A stretch of 64,000 nt of DNA from Arthrospira sp. PCC 9108 (GTDB taxonomy: Bacteria > Cyanobacteriota > Cyanobacteriia > Cyanobacteriales > Microcoleaceae): positions 2,473,501 to 2,537,500 of the forward strand of contig CP066886.1 of NCBI GenBank assembly GCA_016745315.1, given 5' to 3'. Shown here in pieces: positions 24,891 to 33,163 of this stretch. Every line of letters begins with the position of its first letter. The first letter of the stretch is position 1. The notes beneath the pieces are model-generated. The model made no database searches. It worked only from the letters and a program-made list of their open reading frames with translations, and had not been told where the DNA came from. The position numbers and the translations under genes were made by a program.

Positions 24891-26480
24891 ATGAAGTGGG
24901 CTGTACGCTTGTATGGGGTTTTATTTGTGGGGGCAATTTTTCTAGGAATTGCCTTTCATGATTCTTTGGTAAAATCACAGGATTTTAGCCTAAGATTATT
25001 ACATACAAACGACCATCATGCTCGCTTAGAATCGGTGGAAGTTGGGGATAATTTATTAGGTGGTATTGCGCGACGAAAAGCCCTAATTGATACACTGCGG
25101 GCTGAGAATGAAACCGCAACCCTATTGCTAGATGCGGGGGATATTTTCCAGGGAACTCTGTATTTTAATAAGTATTTAGGTCAAGCAGATGTTCCCTTTT
25201 ATAATCAAATGAATTATGCGGCTGTGGCGATCGGAAATCATGAATTTGACCGAGGACAGGAAACCTTAGCGGAGTTTATTAGAAGTTCGGCGTTTCCGAT
25301 GATTTCCTCTAATCTGGAAATTGATGTCACCTCACCGCTGTCTGATTTAATCGAATCTTGGATTATTGTTCATGTTAATGGTGAACAAATAGGTATTTTC
25401 GGGTTAACGACACCAGACACGGAGATTTTGTCTAGTCCTGGGGAAGGTATTAAGTTTATTGATCCGATCGCCGCTGCCAAAAAAACAGTTAAAATTCTCA
25501 GAGGTCGTGGTGTCAATAAAATCATCGCCCTGACTCATTTAGGTATTTATGAGGATATTAAATTAGCTCAACAAGTGGATGGAGTTGATCTAATTGTGGG
25601 CGGACATTCCCACACTCCCCTAGGAAATATACCAGGGGCGACTCAACCTTATCCTTTGGTGGAAACTTCCCCTAATGGGGATAATGTGTTAGTGGTGACT
25701 GATTGGGAATGGGGGAAATATTTAGGGGATTTACAAGTTGTTTTTGATGGTAGAGGTCATCTAATATCTTGGGCGGGTTCTCCTCATGCTGTGGATGAAA
25801 GTATTATTCCTGACCCAGATTTTGAAGCGCAATTGCAAGTTTTCCAAGCACCCCTGGAAGAATTACGAAATCAAGTTATTGGTGAAACTGATACTTTACT
25901 AGATGGCGATCGCCGAAATATTCGCTCGATTGAGACCAACTTAGGAAATCTAATTGCTGATGCAATTCTGGCAAAAATGCAGCCAGACGGTGCGGAAATA
26001 GCGATTATTAATGGGGGCGGAATTCGAGCCAGCATTCCGGCGGGTAAGATCACCCTTGGTCAAGTTATGGAAGTTCTCCCCTTCGGAAATACGATCGCTC
26101 GTTGTGACTTAACCGGAAATCAGATTAAACAACTGTTAGAACATGGTGTTAGTAGAGTAGAAAAGGGAGAGGGAAGTTTTCCGCAAGTGTCTGGAATTCA
26201 ACTGATGTGGAATCCAGAAGCGCCCATAGGTTCGCGGATTATGTCAGTTAATGTCACCAGTCCTGATGGTAGCATGAAACCCCTAGAAGATGGTGTGAGT
26301 TATCGGGTAGTTACCAACACTTTTTTAATGACAGGCGGCGATGGTTACGAAATTTTCAAACAGTCTAAAAATCAGATAGATACTGGTTTTTTACTGTCAG
26401 ATGTTGTGGCTGATTATATAAGCGATCGCCCCCTGATTAACCCCCCAGTAGGCGATCGTATCATCAAAGCACCTCTTTAA
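24891..26480 (+). CDS. 5'-nucleotidase/UshA-type metallophosphoesterase
   Basis: The 529-residue protein opens with a membrane signal (VRLYGVLFVGAIFLGIAF), so it works in the periplasm. The calcineurin-like metal domain has LLHTNDHHARLE near 37-48, DAGDIFQGT, AIGNHEFDRG and VGGHSHTPLG. The C-terminal 5'-nucleotidase domain has NGGGIRASIPAG and FGNTI, ending in VTNTFLMTGGDGY for nucleotide stacking. It dephosphorylates nucleoside monophosphates or related compounds to recover phosphate and nucleosides. Its stop is 5 bp from the convergent TRAP binding-protein gene. Confidence 0.92.
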   Translation: MKWAVRLYGVLFVGAIFLGIAFHDSLVKSQDFSLRLLHTNDHHARLESVEVGDNLLGGIARRKALIDTLRAENETATLLLDAGDIFQGTLYFNKYLGQADVPFYNQMNYAAVAIGNHEFDRGQETLAEFIRSSAFPMISSNLEIDVTSPLSDLIESWIIVHVNGEQIGIFGLTTPDTEILSSPGEGIKFIDPIAAAKKTVKILRGRGVNKIIALTHLGIYEDIKLAQQVDGVDLIVGGHSHTPLGNIPGATQPYPLVETSPNGDNVLVVTDWEWGKYLGDLQVVFDGRGHLISWAGSPHAVDESIIPDPDFEAQLQVFQAPLEELRNQVIGETDTLLDGDRRNIRSIETNLGNLIADAILAKMQPDGAEIAIINGGGIRASIPAGKITLGQVMEVLPFGNTIARCDLTGNQIKQLLEHGVSRVEKGEGSFPQVSGIQLMWNPEAPIGSRIMSVNVTSPDGSMKPLEDGVSYRVVTNTFLMTGGDGYEIFKQSKNQIDTGFLLSDVVADYISDRPLINPPVGDRIIKAPL

Positions 26481-26485
26481 CCTTA

Positions 26486-27604
26486 CTACAACCCTTCTAA
26501 AATAGGTGTTGACACAAAATTACTGAAAGCAAACTCACCCACAGCGTGCCACTGTCGGATGTTATCTCGAAACTCTTTCCAGGGTTCATAAATATCTCGG
26601 AAAGAGGAATTTATACTAGCCATATCCTCCAGTAAATCCGTAGTTGCAGCCAAAGAAGCCTGTAAAATTTCTGGGCTAAAAGCCTTTAACTGAGTCCCTC
26701 CATCAATCAACCTTTTCAACGCTTGAGGGTTTTGCACATCATACTTAGCTAAAGTTTGAATATTAGCCGCCGACGCGGCTGTTTTCAGAATTTCCTGATA
26801 CTCCGTCGGCAACCTATTCCAAGCCACCAAATTAATCTGTAAATCAAAACTAGATCCCGGTTCCCACCAACCCGGATAATAGTATAACCTCGCCGCATTA
26901 TTTAAGCCTAACTTTTCATCATCATAGGGACCAACAAACTCCGCCGCATCAATAGCCCCCCTTTCCAAAGCCAGGAAAATTTCTCCTCCCGGTAAAACCT
27001 GAACATTCACCCCCAACCGGGAGAGAACCTCCCCACCTAAGCCAGGAATCCGCATTTTTAAACCATTCAAATCAGCGATATTATTTACTTCTCTTTTAAA
27101 CCACCCCCCCATCTGAGCCCCAGAATTTCCGGCCGGAAAAGCAATAGTATTAAAATCGGCATATAGCTTATTCATCGCCTCAATACCGCCGCCATGATAT
27201 AGCCAAGCCATCTGTTGCTGCGTATTAAGTCCGAAGGGAACACAAGTGCCAAAAGTCAAAGCCGGGTTTTTACCAATGTAGTAATAACTCGCCGTGTGGC
27301 CACATTCGACAGTCCCCTGTTGAATAGCATCCAACACCTGTAACCCCGGCACAATTTCCCCCGCCGCAAAAGTTTGTATAGTAAATCTTCCGTCTGTTAG
27401 TTTACTGACCAATTCCGCGATGAGTTCAGCAGCGCCATATAGCGTATCTAGGGAAGTTGGCCAACTTGTAGCCATTTTCCAGCGTACCCGTGGTAAAGAG
27501 TCACTTTGAACAGCCGGACCCGTATTTTGGGGACTACAGGCAGCCAAGGCGGCGGCGGTGGCCACTCCAGTGGCAGCATAACCGAGGATATTTCGACGTT
27601 TCAT
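26486..27604 (-). CDS. TRAP transporter solute-binding protein (DctP family)
   Basis: The 372-residue protein begins MKRRNILGYAATGVATAAAL and a lipobox LAAC (Cys23). The twin Arg and the lipobox together indicate a Tat-exported or lipid-anchored periplasmic protein. The body has the DctP fold, with AELVSKLTDGRFTIQTFAAG, LNGLKMRIPGLGGEVL and AIDAAEFVGPYDD; the last resembles the alpha-keto/monocarboxylate branch. TRAP importers need DctQ and DctM membrane partners to couple uptake to an ion gradient; neither is in the window. It is divergent from gdhA, with 288 bp between. Confidence 0.9.
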   Translation of the reverse strand: MKRRNILGYAATGVATAAALAACSPQNTGPAVQSDSLPRVRWKMATSWPTSLDTLYGAAELIAELVSKLTDGRFTIQTFAAGEIVPGLQVLDAIQQGTVECGHTASYYYIGKNPALTFGTCVPFGLNTQQQMAWLYHGGGIEAMNKLYADFNTIAFPAGNSGAQMGGWFKREVNNIADLNGLKMRIPGLGGEVLSRLGVNVQVLPGGEIFLALERGAIDAAEFVGPYDDEKLGLNNAARLYYYPGWWEPGSSFDLQINLVAWNRLPTEYQEILKTAASAANIQTLAKYDVQNPQALKRLIDGGTQLKAFSPEILQASLAATTDLLEDMASINSSFRDIYEPWKEFRDNIRQWHAVGEFAFSNFVSTPILEGL

Positions 27605-27728
27605 AATTTTTGCTTACTTTCGGTGAGAGAAATTAGGCCAGTGGGCTTGAGTATTTCATCTAATTTTAAACCCAACGGGTTCACTGAGCCAGTTTTGGCT
27701 GATATACCATATCACATAATTTAAAACT

Positions 27729-27742
27729 GTAACAATTTTTAC
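27729..27742. promoter_or_regulatory. NtcA-type palindrome upstream of gdhA
   Basis: GTAACAATTTTTAC matches the consensus GTA-N8-TAC recognised by the nitrogen regulator NtcA. It lies 151 bp before the gdhA start. A TAnnnT box (TAAGTT, 27768-27773) follows after 25 bp, slightly further than the usual 22-23. As the site is palindromic it could serve either gdhA or the divergent TRAP gene. One match to a six-base-specific consensus is weak evidence. Confidence 0.4.
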
Positions 27743-27892
27743 ATAATTTTGTATTTATAGATTTTTTTAAGTTATGGTACAGATATGAGGGAATCTAGCT
27801 GGGGATCAAGAAGTTGGTCAGAACAGATCGCTGTACTGTCTAGCTTCTGGCTTCAGCCTGAACAATGAATTAATAAAGAGGTTTAATAAATT

Positions 27893-29179
27893 ATGGTTGT
27901 ATCATCCCAGGTAACGACCACATCCCCAACTCCGGCTTATATTTGTCCATTCGATCGCACCTGTAGCTATTTAAACCAAGCGGCTGGGGAACTAGCCATG
28001 GACCCAAATATCTTGGTGATTTTAGAACATCCCCGGAAAGTCGTCACCGTTTCCATTCCGGTTAAATTAGACAATGGAAAAGTACAAATCCTCGCCGGAC
28101 ACCGGGTGCAGCACTGTGATGTCCTCGGTCCCTATAAAGGCGGAACCCGATATCATCCAACCGTTAATCTGGGAGAGTTGTCAGCCTTGGCGATGTTGAT
28201 GACCTGGAAATGTGCCCTATTAGGGATTCCCTACGGCGGCGCTAAAGGTGGCATTGCTATTGACCCGGCACAATATAGCCTAGGGGAACTTGAACGCCTC
28301 ACCCGTCGCTACACTAGCGAATTGATTAAAGATATTGGTCCGGCGATCGATATCCCTGCACCCGATATCGGCACATCCTCACGAGAAATGGCTTGGATGA
28401 TGGATACCTATTCTATGAATATGGGTCATGCTGTCTTAGGTGTCGTCACCGGAAAACCCCTATCTATTGGTGGTTCAAAAGGTCGAGATATGGCGACCGG
28501 ACGCGGGGTGATGATTACTGTCAGAGAAGCCTTATTAGAAAAAGGACAAACCCTAGAAGGTGTGACAATTGCTATTCAGGGATTCGGAAAAGTTGGCGGC
28601 GCGGCGGCACAGCTTCTTCACGAAGCAGGGGCTAACATTATTGCTGTTTCTGATGCCTTTGGCGGGGTTTTTGCGGATCATGGCTTGGATATTCCGGCTT
28701 TGCAATCTCATGTGAATAACCAGAAAACTGTTGTGGGTTTTCCTGGTAGCGATAGCATTAGCAATGCTGAATTACTCACCCTCCCCTGTGATGTTCTAAT
28801 TCCTGCTGCTTTGGAAGACCAAATTACTGAAGATAATGCCGATCGCATTCAGGCTAAATTAGTGGCAGAGGCTGCTAATGCGCCCATTACTCTCATAGCA
28901 GACCAAATACTGGAAAGGCGGGGGATTACTGTCTTACCAGATATCCTTGCTAATGCTGGTGGTGTGGTGGTTAGCTATCTTGAATGGGTACAAGGTCAGT
29001 CTTTCCTTTTCTGGGATGAAAAACGGGTTAATCGCGAAATGGAAAAACTACTCCGTAGTGCTTACCACCGCGTTAGCCAACATTCCCAACAGCGGTCTGT
29101 CTCTTTACGACTTGCTGCCTATACTCTCGGTGTCGGTCGGGTGGCACAAGCTATTAAGGATAGGGGACTCTATCCATAG
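27893..29179 (+). CDS. gdhA: glutamate dehydrogenase (Glu/Leu/Phe/Val family)
   Basis: A 428-residue enzyme that interconverts glutamate and 2-oxoglutarate plus ammonium. The substrate site is intact: KGGTRYHPTVNLGELSALAM followed by MTWKCAL and the GGAKGGI loop, where the Lys residues bind glutamate and do the chemistry. The NAD(P) domain has AIQGFGKVGGAAAQLL, and the end carries NAGGVVVSYLEWVQ. This short hexameric type resembles the clostridial/archaeal class more than the 450-residue E. coli class. In cyanobacteria GDH is secondary to GS-GOGAT. The upstream region has an NtcA-like box. The downstream side is a 0.9-kb tandem palindrome array. Confidence 0.95.
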   Translation: MVVSSQVTTTSPTPAYICPFDRTCSYLNQAAGELAMDPNILVILEHPRKVVTVSIPVKLDNGKVQILAGHRVQHCDVLGPYKGGTRYHPTVNLGELSALAMLMTWKCALLGIPYGGAKGGIAIDPAQYSLGELERLTRRYTSELIKDIGPAIDIPAPDIGTSSREMAWMMDTYSMNMGHAVLGVVTGKPLSIGGSKGRDMATGRGVMITVREALLEKGQTLEGVTIAIQGFGKVGGAAAQLLHEAGANIIAVSDAFGGVFADHGLDIPALQSHVNNQKTVVGFPGSDSISNAELLTLPCDVLIPAALEDQITEDNADRIQAKLVAEAANAPITLIADQILERRGITVLPDILANAGGVVVSYLEWVQGQSFLFWDEKRVNREMEKLLRSAYHRVSQHSQQRSVSLRLAAYTLGVGRVAQAIKDRGLYP

Positions 29180-29233
29180 GAATAATTGATCATTATTCCT
29201 CTATTTCCCCCTGGTAGACGGCGATCATGTAGG

Positions 29234-30160
29234 GGCGGGTTCTGCTGTTAATTAATCGAACCACCAGAAGATTAATAAACCCGCCCTCTCTCTCTGTTTC
29301 GGCGGGTTCTGCTGTTAATTAATCGAACCACCAGAAGATTAATAAACCCGCCCTCTCTCTCTGTTTCGGCGGGTTCTGCTGTTAATTAATCGAACCACCA
29401 GAAGATTAATAAACCCGCCCTCTCTCTCTGTTTCGGCGGGTTCTGCTGTTAATTAATCGAACCACCAGAAGATTAATAAACCCGCCCTCTCTCTCTGTTT
29501 CGGCGGGTTCTGCTGTTAATTAATCGGACCACCAGAAGATTAATAAACCCGCCCGCCCTCTCTGTTTCGGCGGGTTCTGCTGTTAATTAATCGGACCACC
29601 AGAAGATTAATAAACCCGCCCTCTCTCTCTGTTTCGGCGGGTTCTGCTGTTAATTAATCGAACCACCAGAAGATTAATAAACCCGCCCTCTCTCTCTGTT
29701 TCGGCGGGTTCTGCTGTTAATTAATCGGACCACCAGAAGATTAATAAACCCGCCCTCTCTCTCTGTTTCGGCGGGTTCTGCTGTTAATTAATCGGACCAC
29801 CAGAAGATTAATAAACCCGCCCTCTCTCTCTGTTTCGGCGGGTTCTGCTGTTAATTAATCGGACCACCAGAAGATTAATAAACCCGCCCGCCCTCTCTGT
29901 TTCGGCGGGTTCTGCTGTTAATTAATCGGACCACCAGAAGATTAATAAACCCGCCCTCTCTCTCTGTTTCGGCGGGTTCTGCTGTTAATTAATCGGACCA
30001 CCAGAAGATTAATAAACCCGCCCTCTCTCTCTGTTTCGGCGGGTTCTGCTGTTAATTAATCGGACCACCAGAAGATTAATAAACCCGCCCGCCCTCTCTG
30101 TTTCGGCGGGTTCTGCTGTTAATTAATCGGACCACCAGAAGATTAATAAACCCGCCCTCT
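29234..30160. repeat. 14-copy, 67-bp tandem repeat of a palindromic unit
   Basis: Units begin at 29234 and every 67 bp after that (29301, 29368 ... 30105); the last is cut at 30160. Each unit has GGCGGGTT and AACCCGCC arms, with inner TTCTG/CAGAA pairing, then a CT-rich spacer (CTCTCTCTCTGTTTC). Copies differ at two places: TCGAACC in units 1-4 and 7 but TCGGACC in the others, and GCCCGCCCTCTCT in place of the CT run in units 5, 10 and 13. Units 8-10 and 11-13 share one pattern, so a three-unit block was probably duplicated. Spacers do not vary, so it is not a CRISPR array. It directly follows gdhA. Confidence 0.97.
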
Positions 30161-30519
30161 GGGGAGAGAGGGGGAATGCACATAATGGCGTTTTTGTCAA
30201 TAGCTGGAAAAAGAGCGATCGCTTTTTGGCGAAAAACTCGTGCATCGTGAATTTAATATTTTGGTGAGAGAATAACTTTAATCGCGATATAATCAGGGTT
30301 ATAGCGTCTATTTTTACGGCAAGACATGGGAAACCCTTGGGTGCGATTTATTTGATGGTATCACAACCCCTATAATCTCGTCAACTATTTGCGAGGGATT
30401 AGCAATAAAAACTTATTAATTCTTAACAAACTTTGGAAGTTTAAATCTATTTGTTCGGAGAGATTATAAAAGTTTATCTTTAAGCCGAGTTTGAGGACAA
30501 TTGAAGAGGATAGAAATGG
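30161..30519. other. non-coding stretch between repeat array and tnpB element
   Basis: About 360 bp with no supported gene on either strand. It contains a purine-rich GGGGAGAGAGGGGG at the end of the array, an imperfect palindrome built on a HIP1 octamer (near 30211-30230, arms of A and T flanking AGCGATCGCT), and A/T-rich sequence. The bases next to 30519 would be the guide part of the tnpB element's RNA. Confidence 0.6.
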
Positions 30520-30622
30520 TTGACACTCCCCAGCCTAAAGGCGTGGGGATTCTTCCTTCAACGACTCGACTTGCTCTGACAGGTTTGCACCAACCAAAGT
30601 AGCGGTCAAATCTCCAGAAGCG
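30520..30622 (-). ncRNA. right-end RNA (omega-RNA) region of the tnpB element
   Basis: In TnpB systems the guide RNA is made from the 3' end of tnpB and the right end of the element, followed by flanking DNA as guide. Here the 103 bp after the tnpB stop hold the right-end hairpin (30528-30548) with GAATCCCC/GGGGAGTGTCAA. The guide would start at 30519 and read toward lower coordinates. The RNA very likely begins inside tnpB. Inferred from family knowledge; processing is not visible. Confidence 0.5.
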
Positions 30623-31729
30623 TTAAGTTTCCGTATGCCCTACGGTACTTAAGGCAGCGTTCAGAATGTTGATGGCTGCGTTATAGTCTCTGTCTAACTC
30701 GCACCCACACTGACAAACATGGGTTCGAGTCGAGAGACTTTTCTTGACAACCGTGCCGCAGCTCGAGCATTTTTGAGAGGTATAGGCAGGGTTCACCGCT
30801 ACGGTAATCTTGCCGAATTTCACCCCAAAATACTCCAACCATTTCCTGAACTGATACCAAAGAGCATCATAAATCGACTTGGCCAGACAGTGGTTTCTCA
30901 CAATATTCTTAATCCTCAAATCTTCGTAGGCTACCAGATCGTTAGATTGGATTACGCAACGCGCCAGTCTCTTGGCGTGTTCTTCACGTTGCCGACTTAT
31001 TTTGAGGTGTGTTCGCCCGAGTCGATTAACGGCTTTTTTTCGGTTGGCAGAGCCTTTCTGTTTTTGGCTCACCCTTCGGTGAGCGCGTTTCAGCTTTTTC
31101 TCGGCGTTTCGGTAAAACCTCAGGTTCGGTTCGCTCTGTCCGTTTGAATCGGTGTAGAATTCCTTGAGTCCGACATCTAAACCCACGGTATTTCCTGATG
31201 GTTCGATTTCTTCTCGAACGTCTACTTTGACGCAAAACTGTGCGTAGTAGCCGTCGGCTCTACGAATCAGCCGAACCCGTTTGATTTGTTCTGTACCGTA
31301 AAACGCCAAATCCCAAGTTCCAATCAACTTGAGTCGTCCGATCGCTTTCTTGTCGGTAAAGACAATATGCTTAGGGTCGAGTAACTTCCAACCGGAGTTT
31401 TTGTACTCGACAGAACGACTGTTTTTCTTGAACCTAGGATATCCTTTCTTGCCGGGAACTTGCTGGCGGCAGTTTTCAAAAAAACGAGAAATTGAAGACC
31501 AAGCACGTTCGGCCGAAGCTTGACGAGCCGTACTGTTGAGTTCTCGAACCAAGTCATACTCTCGAGCAAGGACTCGACAGTATTTGTTAAGGTCGTATTT
31601 GTTAACACCTCGGTTGTCCATCCAATAGCGCAGTGCTTTGTTGCGAACGAATTGTGCGGTTCGGATCGCTTCGTCAATCGCTGCGTATTGGTGGGACTTC
31701 CCTTTAACTTTGAACTCGAGAACAAGCAT
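30623..31729 (-). CDS. tnpB: TnpB RNA-guided endonuclease of IS200/IS605 family
   Basis: The 368-residue protein has the full TnpB plan: an N-terminal helical/WED segment, the RuvC-like nuclease with Asp in TVGLDVGLKEFY, Glu in LVAYEDLRIKN and Asp in CELDRDYNAAIN, and a zinc ribbon CSSCGTVVKKS...CQCGC. All three catalytic acids are present, so it may be an active nuclease guided by the element's right-end RNA. TnpB keeps the transposon in place by cutting the empty donor site. The start ATG (31729) is 21 bp downstream of the predicted intron 3' end. Basic composition and lack of HIP1 sites over much of the gene fit a mobile origin. Confidence 0.93.
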   Translation of the reverse strand: MLVLEFKVKGKSHQYAAIDEAIRTAQFVRNKALRYWMDNRGVNKYDLNKYCRVLAREYDLVRELNSTARQASAERAWSSISRFFENCRQQVPGKKGYPRFKKNSRSVEYKNSGWKLLDPKHIVFTDKKAIGRLKLIGTWDLAFYGTEQIKRVRLIRRADGYYAQFCVKVDVREEIEPSGNTVGLDVGLKEFYTDSNGQSEPNLRFYRNAEKKLKRAHRRVSQKQKGSANRKKAVNRLGRTHLKISRQREEHAKRLARCVIQSNDLVAYEDLRIKNIVRNHCLAKSIYDALWYQFRKWLEYFGVKFGKITVAVNPAYTSQKCSSCGTVVKKSLSTRTHVCQCGCELDRDYNAAINILNAALSTVGHTET

Positions 31730-31749
31730 GGCTCGAACAGACTGTTATG

Positions 31750-32604
31750 GTCGAAATGGAAGTCACCTTCCCCAACTCCAATACAAAACCGTGCTTGATA
31801 CTTTCACATCACACGGCTCCTGATGTGGATACCCCTTTTGACATCGGGAACAGGATAACAACTTCCGGCTTTGTGACTTCAACTTTTAGAGCTAAATACA
31901 ACATCGTAGTCTTTAAACTCGCTATCGTCGTAAACACTCCTAATTGTCGCCATCTCTATATCCACACCGTGACTAGTGGTCATATCCTAACCATTACAGT
32001 TAGGCATTGGCTTTCAGTCACATCCTTTCCCCTTAAAGGTATGCGCTTACACTTTCACTACTGTGCAGGTACATCCTACCACTGGAGAGCCTAAAAGGGG
32101 TTTAAACGTTCCGTTTATACGGGCATTCCATCTTTAGATTTGTCCTATCCACCGGGGTACTTTTAAAGGTCTGTGTAGGTGTTGCATAGAGAACCCTACT
32201 TTTCCCCTTGCTCTTTTGAACGTAGCGTGTCAACCTATTTCGCTACCTTAATAATGACGATGGTTCAAGCCGGACATTCGGTTTCCCTAATCATGGATGG
32301 TTGGCAGTGGTCGGATTATTGGGAATAGGTTTCCCTCACGCCTTCCGTTCCCCGCTTCAATCTGATGGGTTGTGATTCCCAAAACTGGGGGTGGCTATCG
32401 CCGTTACTCTCAACGCCCTGATTTCTCAGTTGGTTTATGACCTTGAGTTCCCTGCCTTGCTTAGATTTCTCCAAGCGTCGGGACATATAAACAGTTATGG
32501 GATGGTCAGGGTACGAGTCTTTTTTATTCCACCAAGGAGTGAAAGTCCCATTAGGAGGTTATTTCAGCCATTGCAGCCTTATTTAACTCCTAAACGTCTC
32601 GCAC
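31750..32604 (-). mobile_element. group II intron without an encoded protein
   Basis: Reading the minus strand, the intron begins GTGCGAGACG at 32604, the standard 5' boundary. Domain V is at 31784-31819 (GAGCCGTGTGATGTGAAAGT...), with the AGC triad, a GAAA tetraloop and a closing ACGGTTTT. A domain VI hairpin with GTGA loop and an unpaired A follows, ending in GAC at 31750 (or CAT at 31747). The preceding exon reads TAAACA-GCATAG; the intron holds the exact complements TGTTTA (32488-32493) and CTATGC (32184-32189), that is EBS2 and EBS1. At about 855 bp there is no reverse-transcriptase ORF, so splicing or mobility would need a maturase from elsewhere. It sits between the tnpB element's left end and the tnpB start. 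Confidence 0.88.
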
Positions 32605-32794
32605 CTATGCTGTTTACCATAGCACAAAATGCTTGGCTAAGTGAAAGCCGCCCTTCTAGGGCGGGGTTTGAGACCCATGATTTTTGATAAATTGGCGGTG
32701 GGTGGTTGTCTGTTGTCTGTTGGCTGTTGCTTGTTTGTGGCTAAAATCTCCTATGATAGGAGGGGCTGTGAAAAAAAATGCAAGAACTGATATT

Positions 32795-33163
32795 ATGTCC
32801 GCCTATCATACAATTCGTATTAACGATCGCCAAAGGGATAAGTCCTACTGTGTGCAAGTTCCAGAGGATCGCTACATCCTCCCATGTGCAGAAAATCAGG
32901 GTTCAGATTTACCCTATTCTTGTCGCAATGGTGCTTGTACAACTTGCGCGGTGCGGGTGATTTCAGGAGAGTTGTATCAGCCGGAGGCGATGGGATTATC
33001 TCCAGAACTACAGGAGGAAGGATATGCTTTGCTTTGTGTGAGCTATCCCCGTTCAGACCTGGAAGTGGAAACCCAGGACGAGGATGAAGTCTACGAACTC
33101 CAGTTTGGTCGCTACTTTGGTAAAGGTAAGGTGCGATCAGGGTTGCCCTTAGATGAAGATTAG
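32795..33163 (+). CDS. [2Fe-2S] ferredoxin, plant type
   Basis: A 122-residue electron carrier with the cluster motif CRNGACTTC and the fourth Cys in YALLCVSYPRSD. The protein continues about 20 residues beyond normal photosynthetic ferredoxin with an acidic/basic tail (YFGKGKVRSGLPLDED), as in the minor cyanobacterial ferredoxins. The frame is open upstream to 32684, but that adds a Cys-rich hydrophobic stretch without homology; the ATG at 32795 (MSAYHTIRIND) fits the family. It overlaps the next gene by 11 bp. The redox partner is unknown. Confidence 0.9.
   Translation: MSAYHTIRINDRQRDKSYCVQVPEDRYILPCAENQGSDLPYSCRNGACTTCAVRVISGELYQPEAMGLSPELQEEGYALLCVSYPRSDLEVETQDEDEVYELQFGRYFGKGKVRSGLPLDED

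Larger units (their letters stand above)
30520..32680 (-). mobile_element. IS200/IS605-type tnpB-only element containing a group II intron
   Basis: Read on the minus strand, the left end is marked by the hairpin CCGCCCT/AGGGCGG (32648-32664). The element continues through an 855-bp group II intron, the tnpB gene and a right-end hairpin CCCCA/TGGGG (30528-30548) ending in GTGTCAA at 30520. There is no tnpA (Y1 transposase) gene, so movement would need one in trans. Boundaries are estimated: the right end is good to a few bases, the left end only to about 20. The composite of intron plus tnpB resembles IStrons. Confidence 0.7.

Noticed and set aside
29234..30160. CRISPR-like regular array
   Set aside because: The whole 67-bp unit repeats, including the part between palindromes; there are no unique spacers and no cas genes.
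30205..30232. HIP1-centred palindrome as a terminator
   Set aside because: The arms are imperfect and no gene ends nearby; the GCGATCGC core is common across the genome.
30719..31523. Several plus-strand ORFs over tnpB
   Set aside because: They are mirror frames of the tnpB coding sequence, which has clear motifs.
31747..32094. 115-residue plus-strand ORF
   Set aside because: It runs antisense through intron domains IV-VI.
32391..32687. 98-residue plus-strand ORF
   Set aside because: It is antisense to the group II intron's domain I and has no family features.
32684..32794. N-terminal membrane extension of the ferredoxin
   Set aside because: It has no homology to ferredoxins and the normal family start is ATG 32795.
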